Shown here: one piece after another, positions 33,473 through 46,016 of the stretch
Layout: the number at the start of each line of letters is the position of its first letter
Numbering within the stretch: the first letter of the stretch is position 1
Origin: Turbatrix aceti
Lineage: Eukaryota; Nematoda; Chromadorea; Rhabditida; Panagrolaimidae
Assembly (NCBI GenBank): GCA_963969345.1
Contig: OZ017767.1
Coordinates: 4,740,739 to 4,804,738, forward strand
Length of the DNA stretch: 64,000 bases
Reading direction: 5' to 3'
Notes under the pieces: generated by a model
The model's database searches: none
Told to the model about the DNA's origin: nothing
Seen by the model: the letters and a program-made list of their open reading frames with translations, nothing else
Program-made: the position numbers and the translations under genes

Positions 33473-36400
33473 ATGTCGTCGAACGTTGCCTATCGCTTAG
33501 CTAAATTTTTATACATTTTTCTGGGTCGATTGCTCGGCTTCTTCCGACGTCCATCGCAGCACGATGTTTGGACTGTGGCTGAAAGCTTGGCACCGGCATC
33601 CGAAGACGATTGGGCCGCGGAGACGCTCAACTCCAACCAAAACGTTTGTTTTTGACCTGGTTGAAGGAGAACAAGAGATTTTTTAATTTTTTAAGCGGCG
33701 ACTTGTCATCCAAGGCGCAGACCCGGAAGGCGAAGCGATTCAGATTCTGTTAGACAGCAGAGCTCGTGATGGAAATGTTAGAAGTCGAGTGATACTGAAA
33801 TTGAAGGATTTTGGTGACCTGCAAGCAGCGGAAGTTACGGAATGTATCTCCAAAGCCGTTGTAGACGACGGGCGTGTGATCGTCGTTGGACCGGTTCGAC
33901 TGGAAATCCGTGAACCATTCCGGCGCATTCGAGTTACTATCTGCGGTATTTTCCGGTAGATTTTCTTTTTGCCATTCAAAGGATAACTGGATGTTTATTT
34001 TTTAGAGATTCTGATGACGCAGAACGATTTGTAAGGCTCACTGGTTGGTGGCACGCGACCGTCGATGAACATAGGCTGTTTGGCAAGCTGACTGCGAGCC
34101 AGTTTGCCAACCAGCCTTTTGAGCTCTCGGACGCAGCTTTACTCGAACAACAGCACGATTTTGTGCAGTTTGGTCAGCTTTCTTGTCAACTTCTGGTAGA
34201 GGATCTTGAACCGAGGGAAATTATGTTTGAAAGCTCTCGGTTGAACGTATCCTACGAAGACGAAGGCGAAGACGAAGATGAAGAGGGAGAAGGAGACGAC
34301 CAAACAGCCCCCTTCGTAGTTACAGACTTTTTTACAACATCTCTTTCGGTGAGTTTAAGAGTTTTCCAGGCGACTTCTGAAGTGCCAAACAACTTCAGTA
34401 TGGCACAAAAGTGCTCTTGGCAAAAGCAAAAATCCTATCAACGTCTGAAGAAGCCAAACTGGGAGTTGTGTTCCTCAGCGACCGCTCAACCATTAATGTC
34501 GTCGACTTCAGCGACGATTTTTTGAAGTTCAGTTTCGGTAAGTTTTTTTCAAGGCATGTTAAGTTACCGAAAGTCTTCAGCGTCATCTCAAGAAAGTTTC
34601 GAGACATCTGAAAAATCTTTGCCACCTTCCCAAGAAGGAGCACTTTCGGTCCGCCGACTCTCGTGGTCATTTGACGGCTCAACAGGATATGGCTTAACTT
34701 TTGACTCAAATACGGTTGCCACCTGGCCTGAAGTAGTCTCAGAACAGCCGTCAAACAGCTTTCCAACGGTACCGAGCAGTGCTTTTGTGCTTTCACTGGA
34801 TCACCCGTCAGCGACGACGCCTGCTGCAACGGGAGGCAAGGGCTCCAATCTTGCACGCATTGTTTGGTCAAAACAGGACATCAAAGAGGATTTTGACGTG
34901 CCAAAGGGCTGCGTTTTGACTGTGGCGGCATTTGAAGATCATCTGAGGAAGCACGCACTTATCAGGGAACTGTTGGACGGCTGGACGCCGAAACTCAGAG
35001 CCGATGACAGCTTGGGCATCGCTGAATTCGCTTCTGAAATGGAGGCAAGATCTCGCTTATGAATCTTTGTATCTTTTCTTCAACCTTGACGCTTTCAGGC
35101 ATTGCTCACTGCCACGGCGCTTTCTGAATCCGTTGAAAGCCTCCTGACTAAATCGCTTTCTGGCATCAAAGGCCCCTTTGCCGTTCGTTCTTCTGCCGTC
35201 GGAGAAGACGGCGCCGAGCTCTCGTCCGCCGGTCAGCTAGAAACCTTCCTCAACGTCAGCGCATCCGATGTAGCTGCTGCAGTGGTGCGCTGCTGGGCAT
35301 CTAACTACCGCGCCGAGGTCGTGACATATCGACTGCAGCACGGCCAGGCGGTCGACGTGCCCGTCGCCGTCGTCGTTCAGGCGATGGTGAACGGCGCGTT
35401 CGCCGGCGTGCTCTTCACCAACGACCCCGTCAAAGGCGATCCCAGCACAGTTGTTGTCAATGTTGTCGCCGGATGCGGGGAGGCTCTGGTCAGCGGGCAG
35501 GCGACTCCGGATTCTTATGTCGTCAAACGTCAGGTCAATAATCATCTGCAATTGATCAAAGCCGTGAGTTTTAAAAAATTTGTCGAATGTATGCGCTCAA
35601 TGCAGAAGTTTTCTTTCAGCCAGAATTCGGACCTTTACCAGAACAAATGGTTCTACGGCTGGCCAGGATCGGCGTTGAATTTGAAAAACTTTTCGGCGGG
35701 CCTCAGGATGTCGAATTTGCCATCGAAAACGGCATCGTTCACATTCTGCAGTCCCGAGCCATAACCAATCTCGATCTGGAAAGCGAATGGGAATTCGAGC
35801 ACGAGTTTGACGCCCCTACGCTTTCTCACTTTGACGTTAAAACTACTGCTAACGTGGGGTAGGCATTTGTGCCGAGTTTTTTTAAAAGACTTTCAACTTG
35901 CAGAGAAGTTTTCCCGATTCCGTTTACGCCACTGGATGATTCGCTACTTATCGATCTCTATGATCACTCTGTATTCGTAGGTTGACGGGCTAGGTCTGTT
36001 TTACCTCAACAACCTATTTTTCAGAGAATGGTGGTGGATAGCGGTGGAATTACGATGCCGGTCCTGCGGAGGTCGCGGTCGGCATTCACACTTTACCGAC
36101 AGCGAATCTTCCTCAACGCGACAGAGATGTGTCTTCGAAACTGGCAGCAGGCGGAACGCGACCCGACAACTGAGTATTCTCTGGCCGGGCAACGCATCTT
36201 TACACCTGAATTGATTCTGCGCGGTAAGCAGCGCTTCTGCGGGAAGTCGATGATGAATGAAGCGTATGCGCTGCTAAAAATGCTTCACGTAAGTCGATTG
36301 TGAAGCGGTGAATTGGTAATTGCTATTTCGAGGGTCTAGGTGACGTTCATAGGATCCCGCAAGGCAGGGAAGCATGTAGAAAAGGTAGCCGAAGAAGTGA

Positions 36401-38220
36401 GGGCACTCAACGAAGACTGGGCTGCGGATTCGATCGACGAGCAGCTCGAGCTCATCGCCAAAGCCCGACGGTTGCTGGCCGAGCTGGTCTACGATCACAG
36501 TTATATTTCCATGTTTTCGACTTTTACCTACGTTCTCATCGCCATGGTCATCCGCGGGGGTCCTGGTAAGTGATCGTAGCCAGTCTGCCTTGAAATCGCA
36601 TAAATCTTTGCAGAGGGCGACCTGACTCCGGACATGCTCTCCGACATAGCGTCTATTTTCGCCAGTAATCCATTAAACCCGATCAGCAGTGACGTGCCCA
36701 AGACGCTCAAGGTAAAATACTTGGGGGACCAGATTGCTCGATTCAGCATGAATTACAGGCATTGGCCAAAGCCATTCATGAAAACGGCCACGAAGACGTC
36801 ATCCTGCCGGGCGACGACCCTGAGGAAGTAGTCGAAGCACTTTTGGAGCTGTCAGACGAAACTGGAGCCCTGTCACGTCAGTTCTTTGAGACCCACGGCC
36901 ACCGTGGCTTTGGCGAGTTGCTTCTGTCCGGTGAAACGTGGGAGGAAAAACCTACTGCCATCGTGCAGAACCTGAAAGGCATTTGGCAGCGCCTGAGCAA
37001 CGGCTACGAGGAGCCGGAAGCAGAGCACAACGAAGGCCCCGTCCTGGACAGGCTCAAATCAGTTGGGGCACTTTCTGGATTGAAAAGGTGAGTTATTTCT
37101 CTTTGAAATAAATTTTCAAGTTTTTGTATTTGTCATTAAAGGACCTTTCTCGAGTACCTCATCGCCGAAGCCCATCGAGGCGTGTATCTGCGCGAAGCAG
37201 CCAAGTCGGAGGTGGTGCTCTCCACTGGGGTGCTCCGCAAGGCGTGTCTCTACTTTGGTGAGCTGCTGCATGCCAAACGGCTGCTTCCCGAACCTCGATC
37301 CATCCTCTTCCTCACGTTTGACGAAGCGCAACGCCTGGCAAAGGGAGCTTCGTGTGCGCGACTTATCCACCGTCTCCGACGCCGCAAGAAGGTCTACGAC
37401 GCCCAAGCAGCGCAGACCTATCCGCTGGTCACAGCAGAAGGACACCCTGTTCCCAAGTCGCTGTTTGAGGCTGCATCTTTCCAAGCCGACGTCGAGCTGA
37501 AGGGGACCGCGGTCTGCGAGGGGCTGGTCTACGGCACGGCCCGCATCGCAAAGACGCTCGAAGAAGCGGAACACACTCAGGTAGGCATGAACATTTTTTT
37601 GATGGCGTTCAAGTGAGGCTTTCAGCCGGGGGAGATCCTCATCACGCGGTACACCGACATTGCCTGGTCGCCGCTCTTTCCCATCATCCGCGGCCTGGTC
37701 ACCGAGATCGGCGGCCTCCTGTCCCACGGCAGCGTCGTTGCCAGAGAATACGGACTGCCCTGCGTCATCGCTGTGGAAGGGGCTACTGACGTTTTTCGGA
37801 CAGGTAAAAAGGGCATACGGGTTATTGGGGGAGAAACTGCCTCAAATTTTCAAAATTATCTCAGCTGTTGGTTTGCATGCACTTTTTTCGGACTAAAGGG
37901 CACGCGGAATGGGCACGGCTGCCATCTGCTAACAACGATAAATTCTCACATCATAGAAGAATAAATCAACTGTGGGACTGAGAACTTTGTGGATCTAAAA
38001 AGAAAACCACGAAAGGGAAAAGAAAACAACTGTTTTGGAGTTTTTTCTGGGCTCATGACGTAAAAATCATCAAAGTGCAACAGGGAGCTATTTGTCATTT
38101 TTAACGCTCGTGTTTTCAGGCGATCAGGTGCTTATCGATTCAACACGCGGCGTTGTCAAGCGCATTGTCGGCAGAACTGCTGGCCCCGGCGACGAGACGG
38201 ACTCGGCGCCGACGCCCTGA
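33473..38220 (+). CDS. PEP-synthase / rifampicin-phosphotransferase-like enzyme
   Basis: Fifteen exons (33473-33643, 33696-33955, 34006-34348, 34399-34537, 34581-35044, 35099-35563, 35620-35858, 35904-35976, 36025-36288, 36340-36565, 36614-36711, 36759-37087, 37142-37580, 37626-37803, 38120-38220) join in phase to 1262 residues. The N-terminus carries a hydrophobic anchor (LAKFLYIFLGRLLGFF) and about 330 residues without a known domain, including an acidic run EDEGEDEDEEGEGDD. An ATP-grasp domain follows: GGKGSNLARI (about 389), GPFAVRSSAVGEDGAELSSA, VFAIENG/ILQSRAIT region. The C-terminal swivelling domain has ILITRYTDIAWSPLFP and GGLLSHGSVVAREYGLP with the phospho-carrier His near 1204. Bacterial relatives move a phosphate from ATP to pyruvate or rifampicin through that His. 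The fifth intron has a GC donor. Poly(A) AATAAA 38248-38253. Substrate unknown. Confidence 0.85.
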
Positions 38221-38253
38221 CCACAAGAACCAAAAATGCGGGCGGACAATAAA

Positions 38254-40143
38254 ATAAAGGTGTTTGAATTCCTTGCTCGTGGTACCTGGGGGGCGGTCGC
38301 AGGGAATCGATCTGGTCGTGCTGGGAGCGAAAAAAGAGGCTGTTTGCGTGTGTGCAGCGTGCTGGCTCGACGACGACGTAAGCCAGCTGACTGGCGCTGG
38401 GGGCGGACAAGGCAACGCCCGACACACGACTCGTCGTGTTTGCGTGCGGCGGTGCTCAGTCAGTCATCGACCGGGGGAGAGCCCCGTCTCACGCGCGTGT
38501 TCCTTCGTTCACGGCTCTTCGCTGCCTTCCATGCGAGGTCGAGCAAATCCAAAATCTCCGGGTCCTTTTCAGATTCGGCCGAGACCATCCCGAGCCGTCC
38601 TCGAACTTGCGCGTTTGTCCAGCAACCACCACCCACGGCACCACAACCACCTCAGAAAAGCCAGTAAGTCATGACCGCCTCGTGACGTCTCCGTCCCCCC
38701 TTGCGCGATCATGGGGCCGGTGCAGGCTCGAATTTCACAGGGAACAGCCACGTTTCGCTCGTGCTGCGCTGTGGATGCTTGCAAGACTCTTTCTAGGAAA
38801 CTAGGACCCGCAGCGCCTTTCCGCAACGATTTTTTGCTCCTCTTAGACGACTTGCCGCCAGCTAGGCTCTTTTTACGAAGCACTGCTGTTTTTGCTTTTG
38901 CGACTGCTTTCTCGGATTCGTTAATTTGCAATCTGACCAAGCACAGTCGCTCACGTCATCGATGTCTCAGATAGACACAGGACAGGGGTGGCTTCGACGT
39001 CCGGACAACAACCTGGATGCAGGCACTTGCGCTCGTGAGTGTGGATGCCAAGCAACGTGACGCAGGCCGTGACAAGCCATTGATATGGCGACCACCACCA
39101 GTTTTGGCGGACACGAAGCAGGCATGTTGCACGAGCCATGTGCCGTCTGTCGTCAGCTGCATATTTCTCGGTTTTTGGTGTCTCGGAGAAAACAAGCAAG
39201 CACCCGCAAGCCAAGCCAAGCGCTTTTCTGTGTGAAACAAAAACAAAATCGGGGGTGCTGCCGACTTTGCTTTTGTCATTGTTGCCCGGGCCGGCTCGGC
39301 AACTTTCCGTCCTTAGCCAGAAGTTTACGAGATTAACTGATGGATTAACGTGCTCTGTCAAAAGCAGATGCCGTCGGCTCTCTGATGATTTGTGTCTGCC
39401 CCGCCTTCCGAAAGGGTATTTCCATCTTCCGAAAGTACAAAAGAATCCGAAACGCACTCGAGTTCGTGTACTTGCATTGCACTGCGTTAACGACCGAAAG
39501 TCAGTCATCAGACGCAGAAGAAACACCGGAAAAGGTTCCAGAGCTGCTAGGAAGTGCAAATTGTCGGTTGCAGTTGATTGCGTCAAAGATGTATGCACGA
39601 TGCACGGCACACGGCGACGTGGCCGGCGGCGAGGAAGACTCGAGCCGCCTTGTTTGCAGCGACTTACGTCACCCGGAGGAGCGCAGCAGCGGCACACTGG
39701 CAGTTAGGGCAGTCAGCTGGAAAGGAAGAACGACGGTAGCCAACGCGTTTTTTGTTGCGAACCGGCAGACAGCAAGAAAAAAACCCCAAAGTATGTAGTA
39801 GTTCCAGCGGCAGCCGGAGAGCGATGAAGCAAGTAACATCAAAAAAGTACAAATTCCCATCCCGGCGCGTTGCAGAGCAGAGATATTAGCGTTGTTTGGC
39901 GTTGTGTGTCAAAAAGCGTAATACACCGGGGCACCGGGAAAAACAAAACCATACAGGATTGGTCAACGCGGGAGTGTACGTTGCACGTTTCAGGTTTCAC
40001 TGATTCTTGACTAAGAGAATTACCGCCAAAACGTCTTTCACAATTTACGATCTGTTTTCGCCTTTTTTACGCCAATACGGGTACTCATTGCCACTGCTAG
40101 TGCTGTCACCGAGTGGCACGAACATCAGGACATCGATCTAGTG
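38254..40143. other. gene-poor region of 1.9 kb
   Basis: No supported gene. A minus-strand frame near 38780-38960 is rich in Lys/Ser/Ala but has no start, partner exon or family likeness that I can defend. Confidence 0.4.
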
Positions 40144-41477
40144 ATGTTGAACGGTCATCGATCGCGCAGCGCCTCCCACGCCGGTACGTGGTACAGCGAT
40201 TCGCCACGCGATCTCGATCGACAGCTCACCGACTGGCTCGATCGGGCAGGCAAGCCCCGGGGCGTCGCGCGTGCCATCATTGCTCCGTGAGTCTTGCTTG
40301 GAACGATCAGGGCCTTGCTCGACGGGATGACTTTTTCAGACACGCCGGGTACACGTACTGCGGCGACACCGCTGCCCATGCCTACAAGCAGATTGACCCC
40401 GAACGGGTGTAAGTTGGTTGCCGCAAGTGACCTGGCATTTGTGATTTTGATTTTCAGACGCCGTGTCTTCATCCTGGGTCCCTCACACGTCGTCTACCTG
40501 TCGGGATGCGCGATAACGACGTGTTCAAAGTACCGGACACCTTTCGGCGCTCTGACAATTGACCAGGAGGTGAATGACGAGCTCATGGCAACTGGGTCCT
40601 TCGAGCACATGGACACGCGCAACGAAGAGGCCGAGCACAGCATCGAGATGCAGCTGCCCTTCCTCGCCAAGGTCATGGAGAGCCGCGGGCTGTCGAGCTT
40701 CACGATCGTGCCCATCCTGGTCGGAAGCCTGACGACGGCGAAGCAGGCGACGTACGGCAAGATCATGGCCCGCTACATCGCCGATCCTTCGAACATCTTT
40801 ATCATATCATCCGACTTCTGCCACTGGGGGTCGCGATTCAGGTACACCTCACACGATCAGTACAGTGACAAGCCTATCCACGAACAGATCGCCCAACTGG
40901 ATCGTCAGGTGGGTTGCTTTGTGGGCTCGGAACCCGGATCATAGGTGTTTTGCAGGGAATGGACGCCATTGCCAGGTTAGACCCCACATTTTTCAACGAC
41001 TACCTCAAGAAAACTCAAAACACAATCTGCGGACGCAACCCTATCTGCATCATGCTGCAGGCGGCCGAACACTTCCGCCAGATGAATAACCACAACGCCG
41101 ACATTCAGTTCATCAAGTACTCGCAGTCGAACAAGGTGAGCAAGCAGTTTTTTCGCAACCGGTCGGGGCGAAGGGATGACGCGTAATTTTGTGTTTACTG
41201 AGAAATAACCGGTCAATCGACTACACGGTCCAAAGTCGTAGTAGATGAGCCGCTACGCGATGTTTACTCTTGAACACATGTTGTCGGGGTTCGGAGCGAC
41301 TTTCGCCCCAGCATACGTCCTGTGCAATGAAAGCTTTGGGTTTCGGACTACGCAAAACCATAATTTTTGAACGATGACCCGAATAATTTGCAAAAAATGA
41401 CTTTTCAGTGCCGCTCAACATCGGATTCTTCTGTTTCGTACGCTGCCGGCGCACTGTTCATTCATCCTAAAAAATAA
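40144..41477 (+). CDS. memo-1: MEMO1 family protein
   Basis: Exons 40144-40286, 40340-40408, 40458-40908, 40956-41135 and 41409-41477 give 303 residues (human MEMO1 has 297). The family's metal ligands are in place: His49 in IIAPHAGYTYCG, His81 in FILGPSHVVYLSGCA, and Cys246 in NTICGRNPI. EEAEHSIEMQLPFL and IISSDFCHWGSRF are also typical, and the tail reads DSSVSYAAGALFIHP. MEMO1 binds copper or iron and acts in receptor tyrosine kinase signalling and redox control; the C. elegans protein affects NADPH-oxidase-linked lifespan. AATAAA at 41528-41533. A ctag acceptor-like sequence lies just before the ATG. Confidence 0.96.
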
Positions 41478-41801
41478 CCACACTACGGCACAGACTCGAA
41501 AATAACCTTTTTTCAATTGATTGCAAAAATAAATTCTCAAACAAGGGATATGCGTATCGCCGCCGGCAGAGTCAACCACGCTCGCTCGCCCTTCTGCACG
41601 CTGTCAAAATCCGCACGATTTCGCCGAATCTTTCTCATCCCTATTTCGTATTTCATTGTACACAGGAAAAAAAATAAACTTCGTTCTCATCGATACACTG
41701 GGACACTGATATTAATATCAATTACATAAATCGTGGCGAGAGTTCCGTCTGTCGTGTCGAGACCTGTGGACGCGTAGAGCAGTTACCGTAGCTAAAGTGA
41801 T
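41478..41801. other. tail-to-tail spacer of MEMO1 and acyltransferase
   Basis: 3' UTRs of the two convergent genes. AATAAA on the plus strand at 41528. Nothing else seen. Confidence 0.4.
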
Positions 41802-43286
41802 TCAAACGTTGAAAGCCGGAGATTGCCTACTGCGCCACAGCTCCCATCGCGTCATGATGAGGTTATCGACGCCGCCGTAGACGCCGAAGATGTACACGTA
41901 GTTGAGTATGAGGAAGACGAGGGTGCACTGGACGGGTCCGAGGAAGGTCAAATGCCACAGCCAGACGCCGACGACAAAGACCCAGTAGACGAACGACAGG
42001 ATGCAGACCGTCGTTCCCCGAGGCGTGTCTCGGGCCCAAAGATTGCGCGAAGACCCTCCTGCGTCGAGCTTGCGCTTGGTTTTGGTCCTCTGGCCGTAGA
42101 ACTGGGAAAGACGATCGTCTTTCTCGCGCCATCGTTCCATGAGCCACGCTGCGAGTTCGTCATCTGTCGAGCACGGCACTTCGGATACCGGGATACGACG
42201 GATGTCGTAGTGGACCGAGGATGAACACCGGCCCTTGAGAATCATGTCTGTTTCGTTCTGGACAATGTCTTTCGGGTAGGCGACGGTTACGTCATACACG
42301 TAGGAGAGGTAATTGTCTGAAAAAGATGATTCATATATGTGGCATGCAGATTCGATATTGATTTGCGACTCATTGGCCTGCGTTGGACTACTCACTTTTC
42401 TTCATTTCGTTAAACAGATGCACAAAACCCGCTATTCTGGGGTACAACAGGTGCTCCAGTTCAGGTAGGTTGTTTTTCTTGGCGTATTCGTTGCTGCGAC
42501 GCGTCGTGTACGTGGTTTTATCGGTGCCCTCGGGGAACATGAGGATCTGATAGGCTCTATTCATGCCAGCGTAGTACTTTATAGCCCGGGACATCCGCGG
42601 GAGGTCCGTCTGAACATCGCGTCTGAGAAAGACGTAAGTCATGGCCTGCATGCCGAAGCCGGCGCCCGGAGCGTAGCGTAGGAGTTCCTTGAGCGCTATG
42701 CGATAGCTCGTCAGCAACCACGGGTTCATTCTCCATAGGGCGAGCTTGAAATAGAGCCAGTCAAGTCTCGTTCGGTGGTTCATGATGATGATCGCCGGTG
42801 CATCGGGATCAATGCTGTCACCCGTGACGCGCAATTTCACGCGATACACAAATCGCAGGAAAAACTGAAGAGATACAATTAAAAGATCTGTGTTTGTGAC
42901 ATTTTTGCGGTTTTTAATTTCATTTTGGGGAAAAAACTAAAATTGGAAAATGGATCAAAAATGTTGTACGAAAGATCAAATTAATGCGTTCTTGTCGAAT
43001 GAAAGGAGGATTACCGCTCGCGCATTCCGGTTTTGCCCGGAACGACGGACTTGAGTGCACTCGAGTTTCATCTTGAGGCAAAACCCACCAGAAGAATGAG
43101 CATCCAAAAACTGATGGCGCGATCCATGATATCTCGCCACTTGACGTGGAGGTTGAAGAGCGTGATCATGGGGATGAAGAGCATGACGATGTAGTTGCCG
43201 AAGAGCGAAGAGATGAGCACGGAGATCGCGAACGAGAAGCCCAAAATGGGGCCTAGCACGCGGCCCAACACGCGACAGAGCCACAT
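41802..43286 (-). CDS. lysocardiolipin/lysophospholipid acyltransferase (LCLAT1-like)
   Basis: Read from 43286 down, exons 43089-43286, 42396-42864 and 41802-42316 give 393 residues. Two hydrophobic segments at the N-terminus (VLGPILGFSFAISVLISSLF, then YIVMLFIPMITLF) precede the acyltransferase block: NHRTRLDWLYF carries the catalytic His and Asp of the HxxxxD motif, and MFPEGTDKTTYTTRRSNEYA is motif III, both close to LCLAT1/AGPAT8. DVTVAYP follows. The C-terminus has two more membrane segments. The family remodels cardiolipin, phosphatidylinositol or phosphatidylglycerol by moving acyl groups from acyl-CoA, at ER or mitochondria-associated membrane. The first intron is 224 nt, long for this window. 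Confidence 0.92.
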
Positions 43287-46006
43287 CGCTGCGTCGCGCC
43301 GGATTACGGAAAGGAATTGATACTTTTTTGGTGGCGCTAGAAGAGGCGATGTGGGAGCGGCGTTGCGATCAAATCCATACCCTGTATACGCGCAGCGCGA
43401 TTGACGACGACGAGATGACGGCCTTCTTGCTGGGAAGAGGAGTCGTCGTCAGTCCTACCAGACCATCCAGAGGCGATTTGATTTCCCCCTTTCTCTCTCT
43501 CTCGCTCGCTCGCGCTCGTTCGTCGTCCCCTACCCGGACCCGTGCGCGCTTTAATCTCGTGTGCTGTACGTCGGGGTCTGTCTCCCTGCAGGCAGCCCTG
43601 CGACTGGTGCGCTGCGCTGACTTTGGGGCTACCTGACCTCGATTTCTACCCGGGCTTGCGCGCATGTTGCGTGTATCATGATGGGTGCTGCTCTGCTGCA
43701 TGCGCAACCAACGCAACGAGTGTTCCTGCCCCCCTCGTGCGAGCGGAGACCGCGTCTTGCCCCTTTTTCGACCAAGTTGAGTCTTCAAGGAACAAAGCGA
43801 TGTGATTTGTGTCCTCCGGCGCCTCACAAACTCTTTGTCGCGCTCGCTATGCGTTTCTTTGTTTCGGCGACGTTGAAATGGCGCGCAAAAAGTACCTCGT
43901 ACCTCACTGTGCATTTTGGCCGATGCTTGTTGCAAAAAGCTTCGAACCCCTTCAAATGTTTTTGAAAGCGCTGCTGACAATGTCTCTCTCGGGTGATTTC
44001 AATTTGAAAAGGTCACTAATGGCGCGATTGGCATTTGGAATGCGTTGGGGCGTTGTTGCCTGGCATGAATGGGCCGTTACCTGTCCTGCCCTGCCCGTCC
44101 TCTGCTTTGTTGCTCTTCCCAAGTACGTAGTACCATATTGGTTGTTTTCGAAAAAGTGTTTTCTCCGTCTTCCGCCTGATTTCCATATTTATTCCGCGAG
44201 GCGACGAGGTTGACGATCACGATCGCCGTTATGCGGATGACTTGTCTTTTTGATGCGAATAGTAATATCGCCCTCTTAGGCTGTAGTTTACGCCCATTGT
44301 CGCGCGAGCATGTGATCGGCCTTGACTGCTGCGCATAGACGCCGCTGTGCGGGGGCATAAGACCTCCTATGACGATTGTCTTGTTGTTGCTGGTGCACAT
44401 GTCGCGTTTAGATGCCGACGGGTCATAAATTTGTCTAAAAGGCAGCGTGCGCCGGATTCGAGATGGCAAGGCTCGCTTTTTTTTCTCCTTTTTCCCGTGT
44501 CGATTGTTTGACAGCGGTTCGGTTCGATTTTGTCTCTGAATCCTTTTTGACTCGCAGTTTTGATGCCCGTACGCGACACACGACGCGCCAAAGAGCAATC
44601 AATTATGGCGTACGGCGCTATCTGATGCGTCGCCACCAACTTTTGTAATTTGTCTTTCTTTTCCTGCGACGCGCACGGTTTGGTTTGCGCTACTTGCTCG
44701 AATTTGGTTTTATCATTGCCCAAAAAAGTGCGCTCCAAGACGTTTACGGTTGAGATTTTTGTTAAATTGAATGTCATGTATGTTATCGTGATTCTGAACA
44801 CCGAAACGAAACGAAGCGATAAGATAGATTATTTGGTATCTTTTCTAATGCGTGGAACCTTTGATCAACGAAATTTCCCTGTTTCGACACTACTCTATGA
44901 GCACTGTTGAAATTTGCTTCTCTCGCTGCCTGCTCGGTTTGTTATCGACTCTAGGGATCTCTGTTTTGATTAGAGAGTGGGGCGCATCGAGACTTCGACG
45001 TCTCTCGGCGGCGGCGTCGTTTACGTTTGACTTTGCAGAGTGGCGGCAGTCAGTCGGAGGCTGTGGGCTTGTTGCTGTGCTTCCACGGGGTGGATCGTGT
45101 CGGCAGGCATCTTCCCCCCTCCATCACCGGCACAGTCAGTCAATTCCCGGTCCTTGTTGTTGTCTTTTGTGCCCCGTGTTGCTCCTTTTGACAGAAATAG
45201 GAAAAGTGATGGTTTTATGACCAGCTGCGCCATGGCAGCGACGACCTTTGACGCTCTCCTCCTTTACGCGACGGATCTACGCCCTTTGTCCTGTGATCAG
45301 GTCCGGATAACACTTGCCGCTTCATCTCTTTCGCTCGTCGCACTGTCTAAGACGGTTCCATGTCATCGCGAAAAAAAATCGAGTCCGAAACAGTAAATGC
45401 TCCTGCTGCCTGCGTCGGTTAATTTGCACGATTAATTGGAAGACCAAAAAGGTTAAATTCTGGTGTTTTTTACCCGACGAAGTAAGACTGTCGCGCGACC
45501 TGTAATGGCCTTGCAGAGCGGGAGTAGTTGACCCTGGGCGAGTGGCGGTGTCGCGTCAAAGAGTTCTGCTGCGCCCCCGATTGATTGTGTTTTGCGACAG
45601 TGCGATCGATTGTCTTGCGCCTTTGGCTTTGTGATAACCCCCGCTCGATACTGGGCGCTTATCGTTCGATTTTTTATTAGCGTAGCAGAGCAGCTTCATC
45701 TCTGCTTCCTTTTTTCCGCTGGTCATCATCCCCAGACTCCGCCTTCGCCTCTGAGCTGAATGTTGCGATCAACGCCGCTGGAAGGGGTTGTTGTGTCTTC
45801 TTCAAAAATTGTGGCAGAGGACGGTTGTTGTCCTGCCGCGCAGCAGTGCCTCCTGGATGCCCTGAGCTGGGTATGCGTCTCAGTCATGCTGTTCTAAGGA
45901 CATGACTAGATCCATACTCAGCTTAGCTCGGGAAGCCGGCTTTGCCACGTCCAACACATCTTTCATCCCCAAAAATGTATAAGTTCATATTTGCGTGCAT
46001 TTCTGA
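43287..46006. other. gene-poor region of 2.7 kb
   Basis: Both strands carry only overlapping short frames without introns or domains. A CT/CTCG-rich tract is at about 43490-43520. Could contain noncoding RNA or distal promoter sequence; I see nothing definite. Confidence 0.4.
43491..43519. repeat. CT/CTCG simple repeat
   Basis: Runs of CT followed by CTCG units, 30 or so bases upstream of the acyltransferase gene. Confidence 0.6.
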
Positions 46007-46016
46007 TTTATTCGCA

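Noticed and set aside
33644..33690. A frame reading FVFDLVEGEQEIF after the first exon of the PEP-synthase-like gene
   Set aside because: It is out of frame with exon 1 and hits a stop; a 52-nt intron from 33644 joins exon 1 to exon 2 in phase.
38569..38940. Lys/Ser/Ala-rich minus-strand open frame
   Set aside because: No ATG, no partner exons, no domain; basic composition alone is not enough.
43369..43980. 203-residue minus-strand open frame in the 2.7 kb gene-poor block
   Set aside because: Arg/Ser-rich, overlapped by equally long frames on the other strand, no introns or domains.
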